Below are positions 18,415 through 27,184 of a stretch of 64,000 nt of DNA, piece after piece; the first letter of the stretch is position 1, and every line of letters begins with the position of its first letter. The stretch spans positions 60,861 to 124,860 of the forward strand of contig JARJFC010000006.1 of NCBI GenBank assembly GCA_029310945.1, in the 5' to 3' direction. The notes beneath the pieces were generated by a model. That model had not been told where the DNA came from, did no database searches, and saw only the letters and a program-made list of their open reading frames with translations. The position numbers and the translations under genes are program-made. Source of the stretch: Leptospira sp. 96542. Its GTDB lineage: Bacteria; Spirochaetota; Leptospiria; Leptospirales; Leptospiraceae.

Positions 18415-18438
18415 AAAAATCCCGACTTTCGCCGGGAC
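18412..18438 (-). terminator. Candidate terminator of the CHAT/ECF sigma operon
   Basis: On the minus strand a short stem TCCCG/CGGGA is followed by a run of seven T (18414-18420). It lies about 110 bases beyond the last gene of the operon and abuts the stop codon of the convergent ychF gene. The stem is short. Confidence 0.5.
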
Positions 18439-18547
18439 CATGAGTTTGAACTAGTTTGGAAAAGAAAGTAGGAACCTTGGGAAGTTCCCTACCCTAACTA
18501 CCAATCTCATGCCTTATTGGTTTTATTGCAGAATTTACGAAAAAAAA

Positions 18548-19081
18548 TCAAGCCTGCAATAAAAAATGATACCTACCAATTTCAGAACCTGCATCAAAAA
18601 CAACCACTTCCGGGCTCGCCTCCAAACTGATGGGAGAATCAAACATGGATTCCTTGGCGAGGGATTTTAAGGTTTCCACAGGTCCACCATCCAACCACAA
18701 TTCCGCAGAAAGTTTGGCCTTTGTTTGGGGTTCAATGGATAAAAAGATCTGTTCTTTGTCGGGATCTGGTAAAAAGCGAAACTGAACTTGGGATTCTGCC
18801 GATTCTGGTTGCCAAAGGAAATTTCCGTCGTTTGGGTTTTGACCTCGGAAAGCAGTGGCTGTCGGCATGAGTTCGAAGGAACCAAATTCTTGGGTTAATA
18901 GTTTCAAGTGGCCTGCGACAAAATTGATGACGACCCGTACGGAAGGTTTGCCTTTGGGGAGGAGTTTGCCCAAAATTTGGTCGATCGTATTTTCGTCTGC
19001 ATCCCGTCCTTGGGTCATTAGGTAGTAGGCTTCTTTCAGTTTAGTACGGTTCATAAATGAATTTGGTTCGGATGGCTCCAT
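18548..19081 (-). CDS. Unknown soluble protein, last gene of the CHAT/ECF sigma operon
   Basis: 177 residues, no signal peptide or transmembrane segment. N-terminal helical part (residues 10-60: MNRTKLKEAYYLMTQGRDAD and on), then a beta-rich region with a WQPESAESQVQFRFLPD stretch. No family recognised. It begins 17 bases after the ECF sigma gene, the usual place of an anti-sigma factor, but it lacks the zinc motif and membrane helix of the common anti-sigma types. A soluble sigma-binding role is a hypothesis only. The ATG at 19081 has GGAG 12 bases upstream; an ATG at 19054 is an alternative. Confidence 0.7.
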   Translation of the reverse strand: MEPSEPNSFMNRTKLKEAYYLMTQGRDADENTIDQILGKLLPKGKPSVRVVINFVAGHLKLLTQEFGSFELMPTATAFRGQNPNDGNFLWQPESAESQVQFRFLPDPDKEQIFLSIEPQTKAKLSAELWLDGGPVETLKSLAKESMFDSPISLEASPEVVVFDAGSEIGRYHFLLQA

Positions 19082-19098
19082 TTACTAATTACTCCAAG

Positions 19099-19671
19099 TT
19101 AATGTTTTATTTCCTTTTCCAGGATTTTTTTAATCTTTTCTTTGGCTCTATTTGCTCGGGCAAGGACGGTTCCGATGGGAACTTCCAAAATACTGGCAAT
19201 TTCTTTGAACTTATATCCTTTTAGACGCAAAATAATGATTTCTCTATGAACCTCGTCAACTCCTTCTAATTTTTCGTAAAACTCGCGCTTTTCTTCCCAT
19301 TCAAAATAGGTATCTTCCTGTCCCTTTCTTTCATCTAAAATATCCAGACTCAGGTCGAGCGTGAGCCCTTCTCTAAATTCAATCCGCCGGATGGAACGGG
19401 TTTGAGAAAGACTGATGTTTTTAGCAATTTCATTCAAATACACAATGAATGCGGGGTAACTGTCCCCCTTGAATTTACGAAGGAGGTGGTAGTCATTTTC
19501 TGCAAGGCGCATGTACACTAACTGTACAGTGTCCTCAATTTCTGAACTTGGAACGAAGTGAGCAGAAGATCCAGAAATCAAACGATGGAAGTTTTTAATG
19601 AATTCCCGCCAAGCAGTCGCTTCCCCCAGGAGACAAGAATCAAGTAATTTCCTAATGTTTTTGTCTTTCAT
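19099..19671 (-). CDS. ECF-type RNA polymerase sigma factor
   Basis: 190 residues with the two-domain layout of extracytoplasmic-function sigma factors. Region 2 covers about residues 20-90 (HRLISGSSAHFVPSSEIEDT; VQLVYMRLAEN), and region 4 about 135-185, with a helix-turn-helix in LRLKGYKFKEIASILEVPIG followed by TVLARANRAKEKIKKIL. It redirects RNA polymerase to a specific promoter set. It starts two bases after the stop of the upstream exported protein gene and belongs to the operon with the CHAT protease. No conserved -35/-10 pair for autoregulation could be recognised. Confidence 0.92.
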   Translation of the reverse strand: MKDKNIRKLLDSCLLGEATAWREFIKNFHRLISGSSAHFVPSSEIEDTVQLVYMRLAENDYHLLRKFKGDSYPAFIVYLNEIAKNISLSQTRSIRRIEFREGLTLDLSLDILDERKGQEDTYFEWEEKREFYEKLEGVDEVHREIIILRLKGYKFKEIASILEVPIGTVLARANRAKEKIKKILEKEIKH

Positions 19672-19672
19672 T

Positions 19673-20671
19673 TTATTTGTGATTGGCTGTATTTTTACAC
19701 GAATTTAGAACCACGTCCAATCGGTTTTTGAAATGGTGCGATTGGTAAATGGTTCGTTTGATAAAAGAAACTTTGGATTGGTTCTGTACATTTTGTAAAC
19801 CGACAAATCTTCCGTAATCATAAAAAAAACCATAATAGGCAAGAAGGCGGTAGTTGCCGGTTTTTTTTGTGAGTCCGAGAAGACAGTTCCGGAGAGATTG
19901 TAATTTTTCTTTTTCATCGATGATAGGTTCTGTTTCATTTTCCCAATCACTCAAAATAGCATTATAATATGTTATGGAACGATTGTTTTCTTCGACTAAA
20001 CTGGGTGAAGACCAAGGGTTTTGTTTTGAATAAAGGAAAAGTTGATAGGAACTCTTGTTGTGAACCTTTAAATCCTCAAGTAAACGCTGGATTGCGACTT
20101 TTCTTCTGGATTCTGGCATTTCAGAATATAAAGTGGTATTGATTGTTTGTATAAACTCTCGTTCTTTACCGAAATACAAAACTTCTGTGGCTTTGTAAAA
20201 ATTAGAATATAAGTAAATTGTTTTTTCCCATTCAGATTTTAACTCATTCACATATGGACTTAAATTTTCTAAATTTGTTTCCGATTCTAAGATTTCGAGT
20301 TTAGGAAGGATGAGTAGATCAAAAACCCGCTTTTTAGCAATTTTTTCTAACTCTGGTAGGTATTCTTTTTTTGATTCGGAACAAGTTTTTAGGAGAACCG
20401 TAGCATCATAAAAAGAAAGTAATTTATACAAAACACTCAGTTCTTTTATATCTTCGTGTGCACAAAGATTATAAAAATAGGAAAATTCTCCTTCATACTC
20501 TATTGGTTCAAGTCGAACGTCAGTTGCACCAAACTTTCGATAAGCGTCTGATTGAATGATCCGTTTTTCATTGAAGAGTTTCCAATGGGATTCAAAATTA
20601 TCCTTTTTCGAAAACCATTGAGGCCATAATGGAACGAGTCCAAAGAAGAATATAATAAAAAAATATTTCAA
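19673..20671 (-). CDS. Exported protein of unknown function in the CHAT/ECF sigma operon
   Basis: 332 residues. Signal peptide or anchor at residues 1-18 (MKYFFIIFFFGLVPLWPQ), then a mainly helical, charged protein rich in Tyr, Leu and Glu (YLPELEKIAKKRVFDLLILP; LSPYVNELKSEWEKTIYLYS) with no recognised family. It would face the periplasm. It overlaps the CHAT gene by 4 bases and ends just before the sigma factor gene, so it is tightly tied to both. It could be a substrate, inhibitor or sensor of the CHAT protein (inference). Confidence 0.72.
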   Translation of the reverse strand: MKYFFIIFFFGLVPLWPQWFSKKDNFESHWKLFNEKRIIQSDAYRKFGATDVRLEPIEYEGEFSYFYNLCAHEDIKELSVLYKLLSFYDATVLLKTCSESKKEYLPELEKIAKKRVFDLLILPKLEILESETNLENLSPYVNELKSEWEKTIYLYSNFYKATEVLYFGKEREFIQTINTTLYSEMPESRRKVAIQRLLEDLKVHNKSSYQLFLYSKQNPWSSPSLVEENNRSITYYNAILSDWENETEPIIDEKEKLQSLRNCLLGLTKKTGNYRLLAYYGFFYDYGRFVGLQNVQNQSKVSFIKRTIYQSHHFKNRLDVVLNSCKNTANHK

Positions 20672-21996
20672 AATCCTCTCCGAGATCTAAATTCATAAAA
20701 CATCCTGTCTTCTGTGGTGTTTGAATCTAATATAGAATTTAATAACTCTCTTTTGTGGGAATCATCTAAAAATTCATGTTTTGATTTCAAAAACAAAATG
20801 GCTTCCTTTCTGAATTCTGGATCTTGGATGGCTCTGACTCGTTCAAGGAGTGGATCCAAAATTCTTTTTTTTTCGATTGGTTTAACAATTGTTTCTGGAG
20901 AGGAATCTTCTTCAACATGTTTTGCAGCGGTGTTTTTATTATTTGTGCTGAAATATAAAATGATGAAAGAGATAATTAACATTAGAAAGATTCCTAAAAA
21001 ATGTTTTTTTGAATCTTTCTTTTCATTTTTTGTAAAATGAATCATTCCTATGGCAGTAATGATTTCAGAACTCGTGCCTGCAAATAATTGAGATTTTATT
21101 TTAAAGATAATTTTTTTCGAGTTTTTCTTTTTTAAATAATGATTCCAAAATTCAATACCCATTTTTTTTGCAAGAGTTGTTTCCACTGGAAACAAAAATC
21201 CAATGACTTCTTTGGCTCCCGCTTTCAAAAAAGAAGAAGTGATTCCAAATTGATTTCTGTCGTCAAAAGAAGAGTAGCAACTGTTAACGAAAACTAAGTC
21301 GAGATTTGAATGGTTTTGATTAGATATTTCTTCCGTAGTTAAAAAATCATTTTTGGTAAATGGTATACCTTGTTTTTCGGTGTGCCCAACATAGTGCAAA
21401 TATTTAGCTTGTGTGATTTCTTCAATCATTCTGATTTTCGATACGTTGGATTTTTTTAGAACCTTTAAGGGAAATTTGTTTTGTATGAGGTCTGTCAGTG
21501 TTGCACATTCTTCATAAACAGAATTTGCTAAATGTTCTAATTGGGGGTTCGCAACGATTAAGAAATTTTGTTTCGATATAGATTGTTTGTATGGTTTGGT
21601 ATCAATCCTTAACACTCTTGAAAATTCAATATTTTCGAATAAAAACCCATCGGCTGTTTTTAAAATCTCCCAAGGCACAGCAGAAAATTCAGGGTCATGG
21701 CTGATTTGTATTGTTTTGGGAAACCCAGGCAAACGCCAAAATGGTTCTGCATTGCCAAAAATAATTTGTTCCAAAGTTTCTGATTTTTTACTTAATTTTT
21801 CGTAAAACTCCGATTTAGAGCAGGGGTTTGATAAGATTCGCCTAACGAAAACATTCCACTCATCCAAAAAAGCAAATAAGGTAGAGCCAGAAAATTTGAA
21901 TACAATTTCGACAGAAGAGTGAAGATTTGTATCCCAATAACATTCTCCCTCTAAAACACTTTGGGTGTTATTTTTTGCAAGTACTCGGAGTTTCAT
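20668..21996 (-). CDS. CHAT-domain (caspase-like) protease with a membrane anchor
   Basis: 442 residues. The CHAT domain covers about residues 95-320. Its opening motif SAVPWEILKTADGFLFEN, the catalytic His205 in LHYVGHTEK and Cys240 in LVFVNSCYSS are all present, followed by GITSSFLKAGAKEVIGFLFP, a close match to the family pattern. It should be an active cysteine protease of clan CD. A single transmembrane segment (about 332-350) leads to a roughly 90-residue charged helical tail (EKKRILDPLLERVRAIQDPE). No TPR repeats are present in this protein, unlike many CHAT proteins. The gene overlaps both neighbours by 4 bases. CHAT proteases act as switches by cleaving a partner; here the neighbouring ECF sigma suggests a transcription output. 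Confidence 0.88.
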   Translation of the reverse strand: MKLRVLAKNNTQSVLEGECYWDTNLHSSVEIVFKFSGSTLFAFLDEWNVFVRRILSNPCSKSEFYEKLSKKSETLEQIIFGNAEPFWRLPGFPKTIQISHDPEFSAVPWEILKTADGFLFENIEFSRVLRIDTKPYKQSISKQNFLIVANPQLEHLANSVYEECATLTDLIQNKFPLKVLKKSNVSKIRMIEEITQAKYLHYVGHTEKQGIPFTKNDFLTTEEISNQNHSNLDLVFVNSCYSSFDDRNQFGITSSFLKAGAKEVIGFLFPVETTLAKKMGIEFWNHYLKKKNSKKIIFKIKSQLFAGTSSEIITAIGMIHFTKNEKKDSKKHFLGIFLMLIISFIILYFSTNNKNTAAKHVEEDSSPETIVKPIEKKRILDPLLERVRAIQDPEFRKEAILFLKSKHEFLDDSHKRELLNSILDSNTTEDRMFYEFRSRRGF

Positions 21997-23132
21997 TTGG
22001 AGACGGAGAATTTTACCAGTAGATTTTCGAATGTTTCAAGTAATTTGTAAATATGATCTTCGGTGGTAAAAAAACCGGTTGAGATCCTCACACACTGTAA
22101 AGCTTCTTCTTCTGAATAACCCATTCTTAATAATGAACCAGAAGCTTCTCTTGCTCTCGACTTACAGGAGCTACCTGTAGAAATGAGAATGCCATTTTCC
22201 TCCATTCCAAGGAGAAAAAAATCGACTGATTGGATGGGAAGGCGAACAAAACTCGTATTGGGTAACCGTTCCGAATTTTCGCAAATGATTTCACAACCCA
22301 AATTTTTCAATTTAAATTCGATCTGATTTCTAAATGTTAACAAACGTTTGTTTTTTTCTGAAAGATTTTCGATTTGAATTTCCGATACTTTTTGAAAACA
22401 GTCGATGGCAAAAATATTTTCTGTTCCCGCCCTGTGTCCGTTTTCTTGGTTACCTCCTGAAAATAATTGCATGGAGGCGTTCATTTTCGGAAAATATGTA
22501 AGGGCAGCCCCCATCCCCCCTCCAATCTTATGTCCTGAAAAACTGAACCCGTCTAAAATTTCGAAAGGAAAGGAAATTTTTCCAAAACACTGCATTAAAT
22601 CACTGATGAGAATGGATGCGTATTTTTTTGTTAGATTTGAAATTTCTTCCATGGGTTGGATGACACCTGTTTCATTTCCAGCATACAAACAAATAACGGG
22701 TTTTGAAAAATTTTTTAATTTAGCGTCTAAGTCCTGAATGTTTATGATTCCTGATTTGTCAGTGAAAATGAAATCATATCGAAAGCCAAACTCATTTAAC
22801 GCTGCATACATACTGGAGTGTTCAAATGGGCTGACATAGACAGAATCAATAGTTGGATGTTGACTACGTAATGCTTTTATAAGTAAATAATTTGCTTCGG
22901 TTCCTGTGGAAGAAAAAACAAAATTGGTTTCATTTTTGTTTGTTAAATTTGCAAAATACTTTCGTGCCCTTTCTATTTTTGCTTGGTTTTGTAGAGAAAA
23001 ACGGGTGATGCCAGATGGATTATAATAATTTGATAAATATTCATCCAGACCTTTTTTAAGAACTGTCTCAAATGGGGGATGGGTGGCATTATAGTCTAAA
23101 TAACATAGATTATTCGGTGAATGGGATTTCAT
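21993..23132 (-). CDS. Cysteine desulfurase-type (class V aminotransferase fold) PLP enzyme
   Basis: 379 residues from the ATG at 23132 (GAGG close upstream); a TTG at 23144 would add four residues. NifS/IscS-type motifs are intact: EHSSM with the cofactor-stacking His, the PLP Lys in FSGHKIGGG, GGNQENGHRAGTEN, and the persulfide Cys in STGSSCKSRA. It should release sulfur from cysteine to an acceptor. No IscU, SufE or tRNA-thiolation gene is nearby; instead it is the second gene of the CHAT/ECF sigma operon, overlapping CHAT by 4 bases and the upstream gene by 23. Whether it serves general sulfur supply or this system is unknown. Confidence 0.9.
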   Translation of the reverse strand: MKSHSPNNLCYLDYNATHPPFETVLKKGLDEYLSNYYNPSGITRFSLQNQAKIERARKYFANLTNKNETNFVFSSTGTEANYLLIKALRSQHPTIDSVYVSPFEHSSMYAALNEFGFRYDFIFTDKSGIINIQDLDAKLKNFSKPVICLYAGNETGVIQPMEEISNLTKKYASILISDLMQCFGKISFPFEILDGFSFSGHKIGGGMGAALTYFPKMNASMQLFSGGNQENGHRAGTENIFAIDCFQKVSEIQIENLSEKNKRLLTFRNQIEFKLKNLGCEIICENSERLPNTSFVRLPIQSVDFFLLGMEENGILISTGSSCKSRAREASGSLLRMGYSEEEALQCVRISTGFFTTEDHIYKLLETFENLLVKFSVSK

Positions 23133-24366
23133 CTGCCTCTTCAAACCTACCTAGTTTTCGAAGTACGGATCGCATCGTCTTATGGTAGAGTTTTAAGATT
23201 TCACTTTTTGCACCACCAATACTTCGTTCGTCCACATTCCTTAGTTTTGGTTTTAATCCATCCAGGATGGTAAGGGTTTTTTTATACTCATTTAGTTCAA
23301 AATAACTTTTTGATTCCATTATTTTACATTCGAATTCATGGATGAGAAGTAATGCTAAATTGGTTTCTTCATCATTCATTGCAAGTTTTATGTTTGCAGC
23401 TTCTTTGAATTCATTTGCGGCCTTTTTGAAATAGTGTTTTTCGTCTGCACCAAGTTGATAAAATAATTCAGCTCTTCTATATTTAAATTTTAAGTATTCT
23501 CTTTCGTTTGATCCTACAAAATATAAGATGCGTTCATAAATCTCATCCATTTCTTTTGGAGAAAATGTTTTCATTCCAGTGAGTAAAATTTGCCTAAGGA
23601 GGGATTCTAAATAATCATTTGCTGAAACTTCTGTATAAAACCCTTGTTTAATGGTCGACAAAATGACTGATCTTTTTTGTTCTTCACTGAGCCCACTCGG
23701 GACTTTTTTCTCTTCTGTTAATTTGTTTAACACAAAAGTTTCAGTTTCTAACATATGGGTTTTGTATGCGCTCAAAATTTCACTTGGACGACAAGTCGCC
23801 CAAGCGACTGACTCAATTTTTTTGGCAGCAACGAGCTCGGGGCCCGCAAATCGAAGGGCTCTTTTGTAATAATCTAATGCCTGTAAAACGGGTTCGATAT
23901 GCGAATTCCAATAGTCTTTCGGGTTTGGACCGAGTATGAGTTCGCCTTGCGGTGCCATTTTCAAAAATAGGGGAGAACCCCATTCCATCGCTTTTTCTCT
24001 CCAGGTGAGGTTCAAAAAATGATCCTCGACATGTTCCTTACTACGGTAATAAAGACAAGATTTTTCCATAAGATTCAAGTCTAATGGTAGGACGGAACCC
24101 TTTGTATTTTCACTTGTTTGGAAAAATTCGGAGATAGAACCAAAAAAATCCGATGATCCTTCTTTTCGACCCTCAATGATCGAATCACCTTTTGCGATGA
24201 GCTGGTGTGCGATCCGCGGGTTTGGGTAACCAAATAATGCGTTGTAACTCAGAGTGAGTTTTGCCAAAATGAAGTCTTTGTTTCTTAGAATCAGTGGGAA
24301 AGTGATTGCCCACACAAAGAGAACAGCCAAAATGTATTTTAAATTTTCTCGGAAGATCTGGTTCAA
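23110..24366 (-). CDS. Membrane-anchored helical-repeat protein, first gene of the CHAT/ECF sigma operon
   Basis: 418 residues. An N-terminal transmembrane anchor (residues 9-27, YILAVLFVWAITFPLIL) is followed by a long helical part. TPR-like helix pairs are seen toward the C-terminus (YLKFKYRRAELFYQLGADEK, YFKKAANEFKEAANIKLAM, YFELNEYKKTLTILDGLKPK). Most of the protein probably faces the periplasm. No enzyme motif. TTG start at 24366. Only 38 bases separate it from a divergent gene, so promoters are shared or lie inside coding sequence. As first gene of the operon it is a candidate sensor or scaffold (inference). Confidence 0.72.
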   Translation of the reverse strand: MNQIFRENLKYILAVLFVWAITFPLILRNKDFILAKLTLSYNALFGYPNPRIAHQLIAKGDSIIEGRKEGSSDFFGSISEFFQTSENTKGSVLPLDLNLMEKSCLYYRSKEHVEDHFLNLTWREKAMEWGSPLFLKMAPQGELILGPNPKDYWNSHIEPVLQALDYYKRALRFAGPELVAAKKIESVAWATCRPSEILSAYKTHMLETETFVLNKLTEEKKVPSGLSEEQKRSVILSTIKQGFYTEVSANDYLESLLRQILLTGMKTFSPKEMDEIYERILYFVGSNEREYLKFKYRRAELFYQLGADEKHYFKKAANEFKEAANIKLAMNDEETNLALLLIHEFECKIMESKSYFELNEYKKTLTILDGLKPKLRNVDERSIGGAKSEILKLYHKTMRSVLRKLGRFEEADEIPFTE

Positions 24367-24404
24367 GGATTGTCCCTGTTCCAGAACTTTGCCGGAATCG
24401 ATTC

Positions 24405-26399
24405 ATGTTTCAAGCAATTAAAAATCATCACACAACTTTCTTTCTGCTTTTGTTTTCACTCGTTTGGCAGATTCCAATCCATCCAGACGATCGCAAACAA
24501 AATTGTTCTACACTGGGCAAAGGTGTTCCAAACGAATTTTTGCTTTCTCGGGGTATCCGCGAACAAGTAGAAGCATTTCATTTGGCACAAAGGCGTAAGT
24601 TAGAAGAAGCAAAATCATCCTTTACCAAATCTGTCAGTTTTTTGGATTCTTATCATAGTTGTTTGAAGGAAAATGGTTTGTCGCCTTCTCGTTTGAGTGC
24701 CGAAACCCAAAGTTTAAACTACCTTGAATTGGGTAATTTTGCCGAAGCTTGGAATTGGTCAGTGCTTGCAGAAAACCATGGGCAAGGTGTTTCGAGGGAT
24801 TTGGTTCTGCTACAAACGCGGATTCGGATCAGGCAAGGTGAACTAACCCGTGCAAGTGAAGTTTTGGAGACTGCTTTGCCTGTTTATCCAAACGATCCTG
24901 ATTTTTTGTATTTACTCGGAAACCTCTATTTCGAACAGAAAATTTGGAATAAATCAATTTTGTATTATACTGCACTTTCGTTTAACATCGAAAGGCGGGA
25001 TAGTAATTCCAAATATAAAAATTTAGTCAATCGTTCGCTTGGTGAATTGAATTATAAACTAGATTACCCAAAAATTGCGATAAAACATTATAATGATTAT
25101 ATAAATTTTTTGCCAAACGATACGGAAGTTTTATTCCGAATGGCACAAATTTATTTTGTGATGGGAGAATTCAAACACTGTCGTTTATATTTAGAAAAAA
25201 TTAGAGAAAAAAATCCTAGAGACTTGGATGCATCGTTTATGCTTGCTGAAGTTTATTTTATGGACGCTCGGAGTTTTGCTCCCATTTTTTTTGATACATT
25301 AAAAAAAGAAAATAAAATTCCTAAAGAGGGTATCATTCCGTTATTGTATAAGCTTGTACTCGGAAATACAAAAGGGTTAGAGCCAAAACTTATCGAATTC
25401 ATGAAAGCAAACCCTGGTCGGTTATCGCCTAAGTTAGCTTTGCTTGAAGTGATGGAAAAATCAGAATCCCCTGATTATTTAAAATTACTCGTGGAAACAT
25501 CGCAATATGCATATGAATACAGGCAGTTTTCAAACGCAGAAAAAATTCTAAAAAAAGGGTTAACTCACTTACAAAAACAAAGTGGAACAGAAGAAGAACA
25601 AACCTTGATTTTAGAAAAAATTTCTACCTGTCAAGAAATACAATTAAAATTAAACAATGCAATTCTCAGCATGAAACAAGCGAAGTTATTAACGAAAGAT
25701 AATGAAAAACTAACACGCATTCAATTTCGATTAGCATATTTGTATTTGCAACCTACCATAAAACGTGAAAAAGAAGCCATTCGTGTTTTAACAAAATTGA
25801 TCAAAACATCTCCCAACGCCTCTCAATACTACATAAGGGGTCTTGCGTATTACCAAATAGAAGATTATAAATCTTCAGTGGCTGATTTTTCAAAATCGAT
25901 TGAATTAGATCCAAATAATTTTAATTTTTATTTCTACCGCGCGATGGCTCAAGACAAACTAAAAAACTTTATTGCCACTGAGGATGATTTGAAACGAACA
26001 ATCGAAATGAATGAGAAAGCGAGTAATGCAATGAATTATTTGGGTTATTTGTATGCTGAAAAGAACATCAAACAAGAAGCAGCAGACGACCTTTTAAGAA
26101 AGGCAGTAGAGCTTGAGCCTGACAATGCTGCTTTCCAAGATAGTTTGGGTTGGGTGCAGTTTCGAAAAAATAATTTAGAACGGGCATTATTACATTTGAA
26201 TTTTGCTGCCTCACTTTCTCTTGAAAGAGATCTGGAAGACCCAGTCATTTATGAACATTTGGGCGATGTGTATTTGGCAAAAAAAGACAAAGTCAATGCA
26301 GTAACTTTCTATAAACTATCCGCAGCAAAACTTGGATCCAAACCAAACCTTGAGTTGAATGAAAAAATCGTAAAATTGGAAAAGGAAATAAACCAATGA
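24405..26399 (+). CDS. Exported TPR-repeat protein
   Basis: 664 residues from the ATG at 24405, which yields a signal peptide (TTFFLLLFSLVWQIPIHP); an in-frame extension to 24306 would overlap the divergent gene. Nearly the whole mature protein is tetratricopeptide repeats, e.g. NDPDFLYLLGNLYFEQKIW, YIRGLAYYQIEDYKSSVADF, FYRAMAQDKLKNFIATEDDL and ELEPDNAAFQDSLGWVQFRK. It probably acts as a periplasmic or outer-membrane protein scaffold. It overlaps the following lipoprotein gene by 4 bases (ATGA), so the two products may work together. Confidence 0.83.
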   Translation: MFQAIKNHHTTFFLLLFSLVWQIPIHPDDRKQNCSTLGKGVPNEFLLSRGIREQVEAFHLAQRRKLEEAKSSFTKSVSFLDSYHSCLKENGLSPSRLSAETQSLNYLELGNFAEAWNWSVLAENHGQGVSRDLVLLQTRIRIRQGELTRASEVLETALPVYPNDPDFLYLLGNLYFEQKIWNKSILYYTALSFNIERRDSNSKYKNLVNRSLGELNYKLDYPKIAIKHYNDYINFLPNDTEVLFRMAQIYFVMGEFKHCRLYLEKIREKNPRDLDASFMLAEVYFMDARSFAPIFFDTLKKENKIPKEGIIPLLYKLVLGNTKGLEPKLIEFMKANPGRLSPKLALLEVMEKSESPDYLKLLVETSQYAYEYRQFSNAEKILKKGLTHLQKQSGTEEEQTLILEKISTCQEIQLKLNNAILSMKQAKLLTKDNEKLTRIQFRLAYLYLQPTIKREKEAIRVLTKLIKTSPNASQYYIRGLAYYQIEDYKSSVADFSKSIELDPNNFNFYFYRAMAQDKLKNFIATEDDLKRTIEMNEKASNAMNYLGYLYAEKNIKQEAADDLLRKAVELEPDNAAFQDSLGWVQFRKNNLERALLHLNFAASLSLERDLEDPVIYEHLGDVYLAKKDKVNAVTFYKLSAAKLGSKPNLELNEKIVKLEKEINQ

Positions 26400-27184
26400 T
26401 CCACTTTAAATTATTTTTCGCCCTTATTTTTGTTTTTGTTTCTTGCGAATCTGCTGAAATCCAAGATGTGGATTTTATTGGCAAAAATGGACAAAATTAC
26501 CAGGCTGCAAATGCAAAAACATCTAAATCATTTGTAGACGGAGTTTCAGAAAAAACTCCCAATTTCCAAAGTTTTAAATCTGAATTTTCTATGGTCATCC
26601 AAACCTATGTTCCCAAAAGAGAAACATTCCATATGGATGGAAAATTATTTTTTGATAAAGATTCAAAAAATGTAAAAATCCAACTTATGGATAGTTTTTT
26701 TGGACTTATTTTTTCCGAACTCATTGCAGGTCCAAACCAAATCCAGCTAAAACCTTCAGGTGAGAAAATCCCGCAAATTTTTCCCATGGGTGATTTGGCC
26801 ATCAAGGATCCAAATAGTAAAAAGACGATTGTTATACCCTTCCCAGTGATATACCAATACATAACTGGTGCTTATATCGAAGAAATCAAAAATCCGAAAG
26901 CAAAATTTTTAATTTCCGAATCGAGGGTCAGTTTGGATAAGTTAGATGGTTCTTATGAATATTTTTTTAAAGAAAATATTTTAGAAAGATTGGAACTTAG
27001 TAGCAAACAAAAAGGTTTAAAAGCTATTGCTCTTGTTAAGAATAAAACACCAGACACCCACCCACCAAAAGAAGTGATAACAAAAGTTATTTCGCTTGAT
27101 ACCGAAAAGGAAAATGTAATCATTCAAATCAAAATGAAAAAAGTGAATCTAACAGAGGTTTCGCCATCAACTTTTCGGTTTTAA
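26396..27184 (+). CDS. Predicted lipoprotein, LolA/LolB-like fold possible
   Basis: 262 residues with a clear lipoprotein signal (FALIFVFVSC, Cys17). The mature region alternates beta strands in a pattern like LolA/LolB-type carriers: FKSEFSMVIQTYVPKRETFH, MDGKLFFDKDSKNVKIQLMD, LDKLDGSYEYFF and then ILERLELSSKQKGLKAIALV. This assignment rests on pattern only. Start overlaps the TPR gene by 4 bases. The 3' end overlaps the likely true start of the capA-like gene. Confidence 0.72.
   Translation: MIHFKLFFALIFVFVSCESAEIQDVDFIGKNGQNYQAANAKTSKSFVDGVSEKTPNFQSFKSEFSMVIQTYVPKRETFHMDGKLFFDKDSKNVKIQLMDSFFGLIFSELIAGPNQIQLKPSGEKIPQIFPMGDLAIKDPNSKKTIVIPFPVIYQYITGAYIEEIKNPKAKFLISESRVSLDKLDGSYEYFFKENILERLELSSKQKGLKAIALVKNKTPDTHPPKEVITKVISLDTEKENVIIQIKMKKVNLTEVSPSTFRF

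Noticed and set aside
20668..21996. Idea that the CHAT protein belongs to a type III-E CRISPR (Craspase) system
   Set aside because: No CRISPR array or cas gene in the window, and the protein lacks the TPR region of that family.
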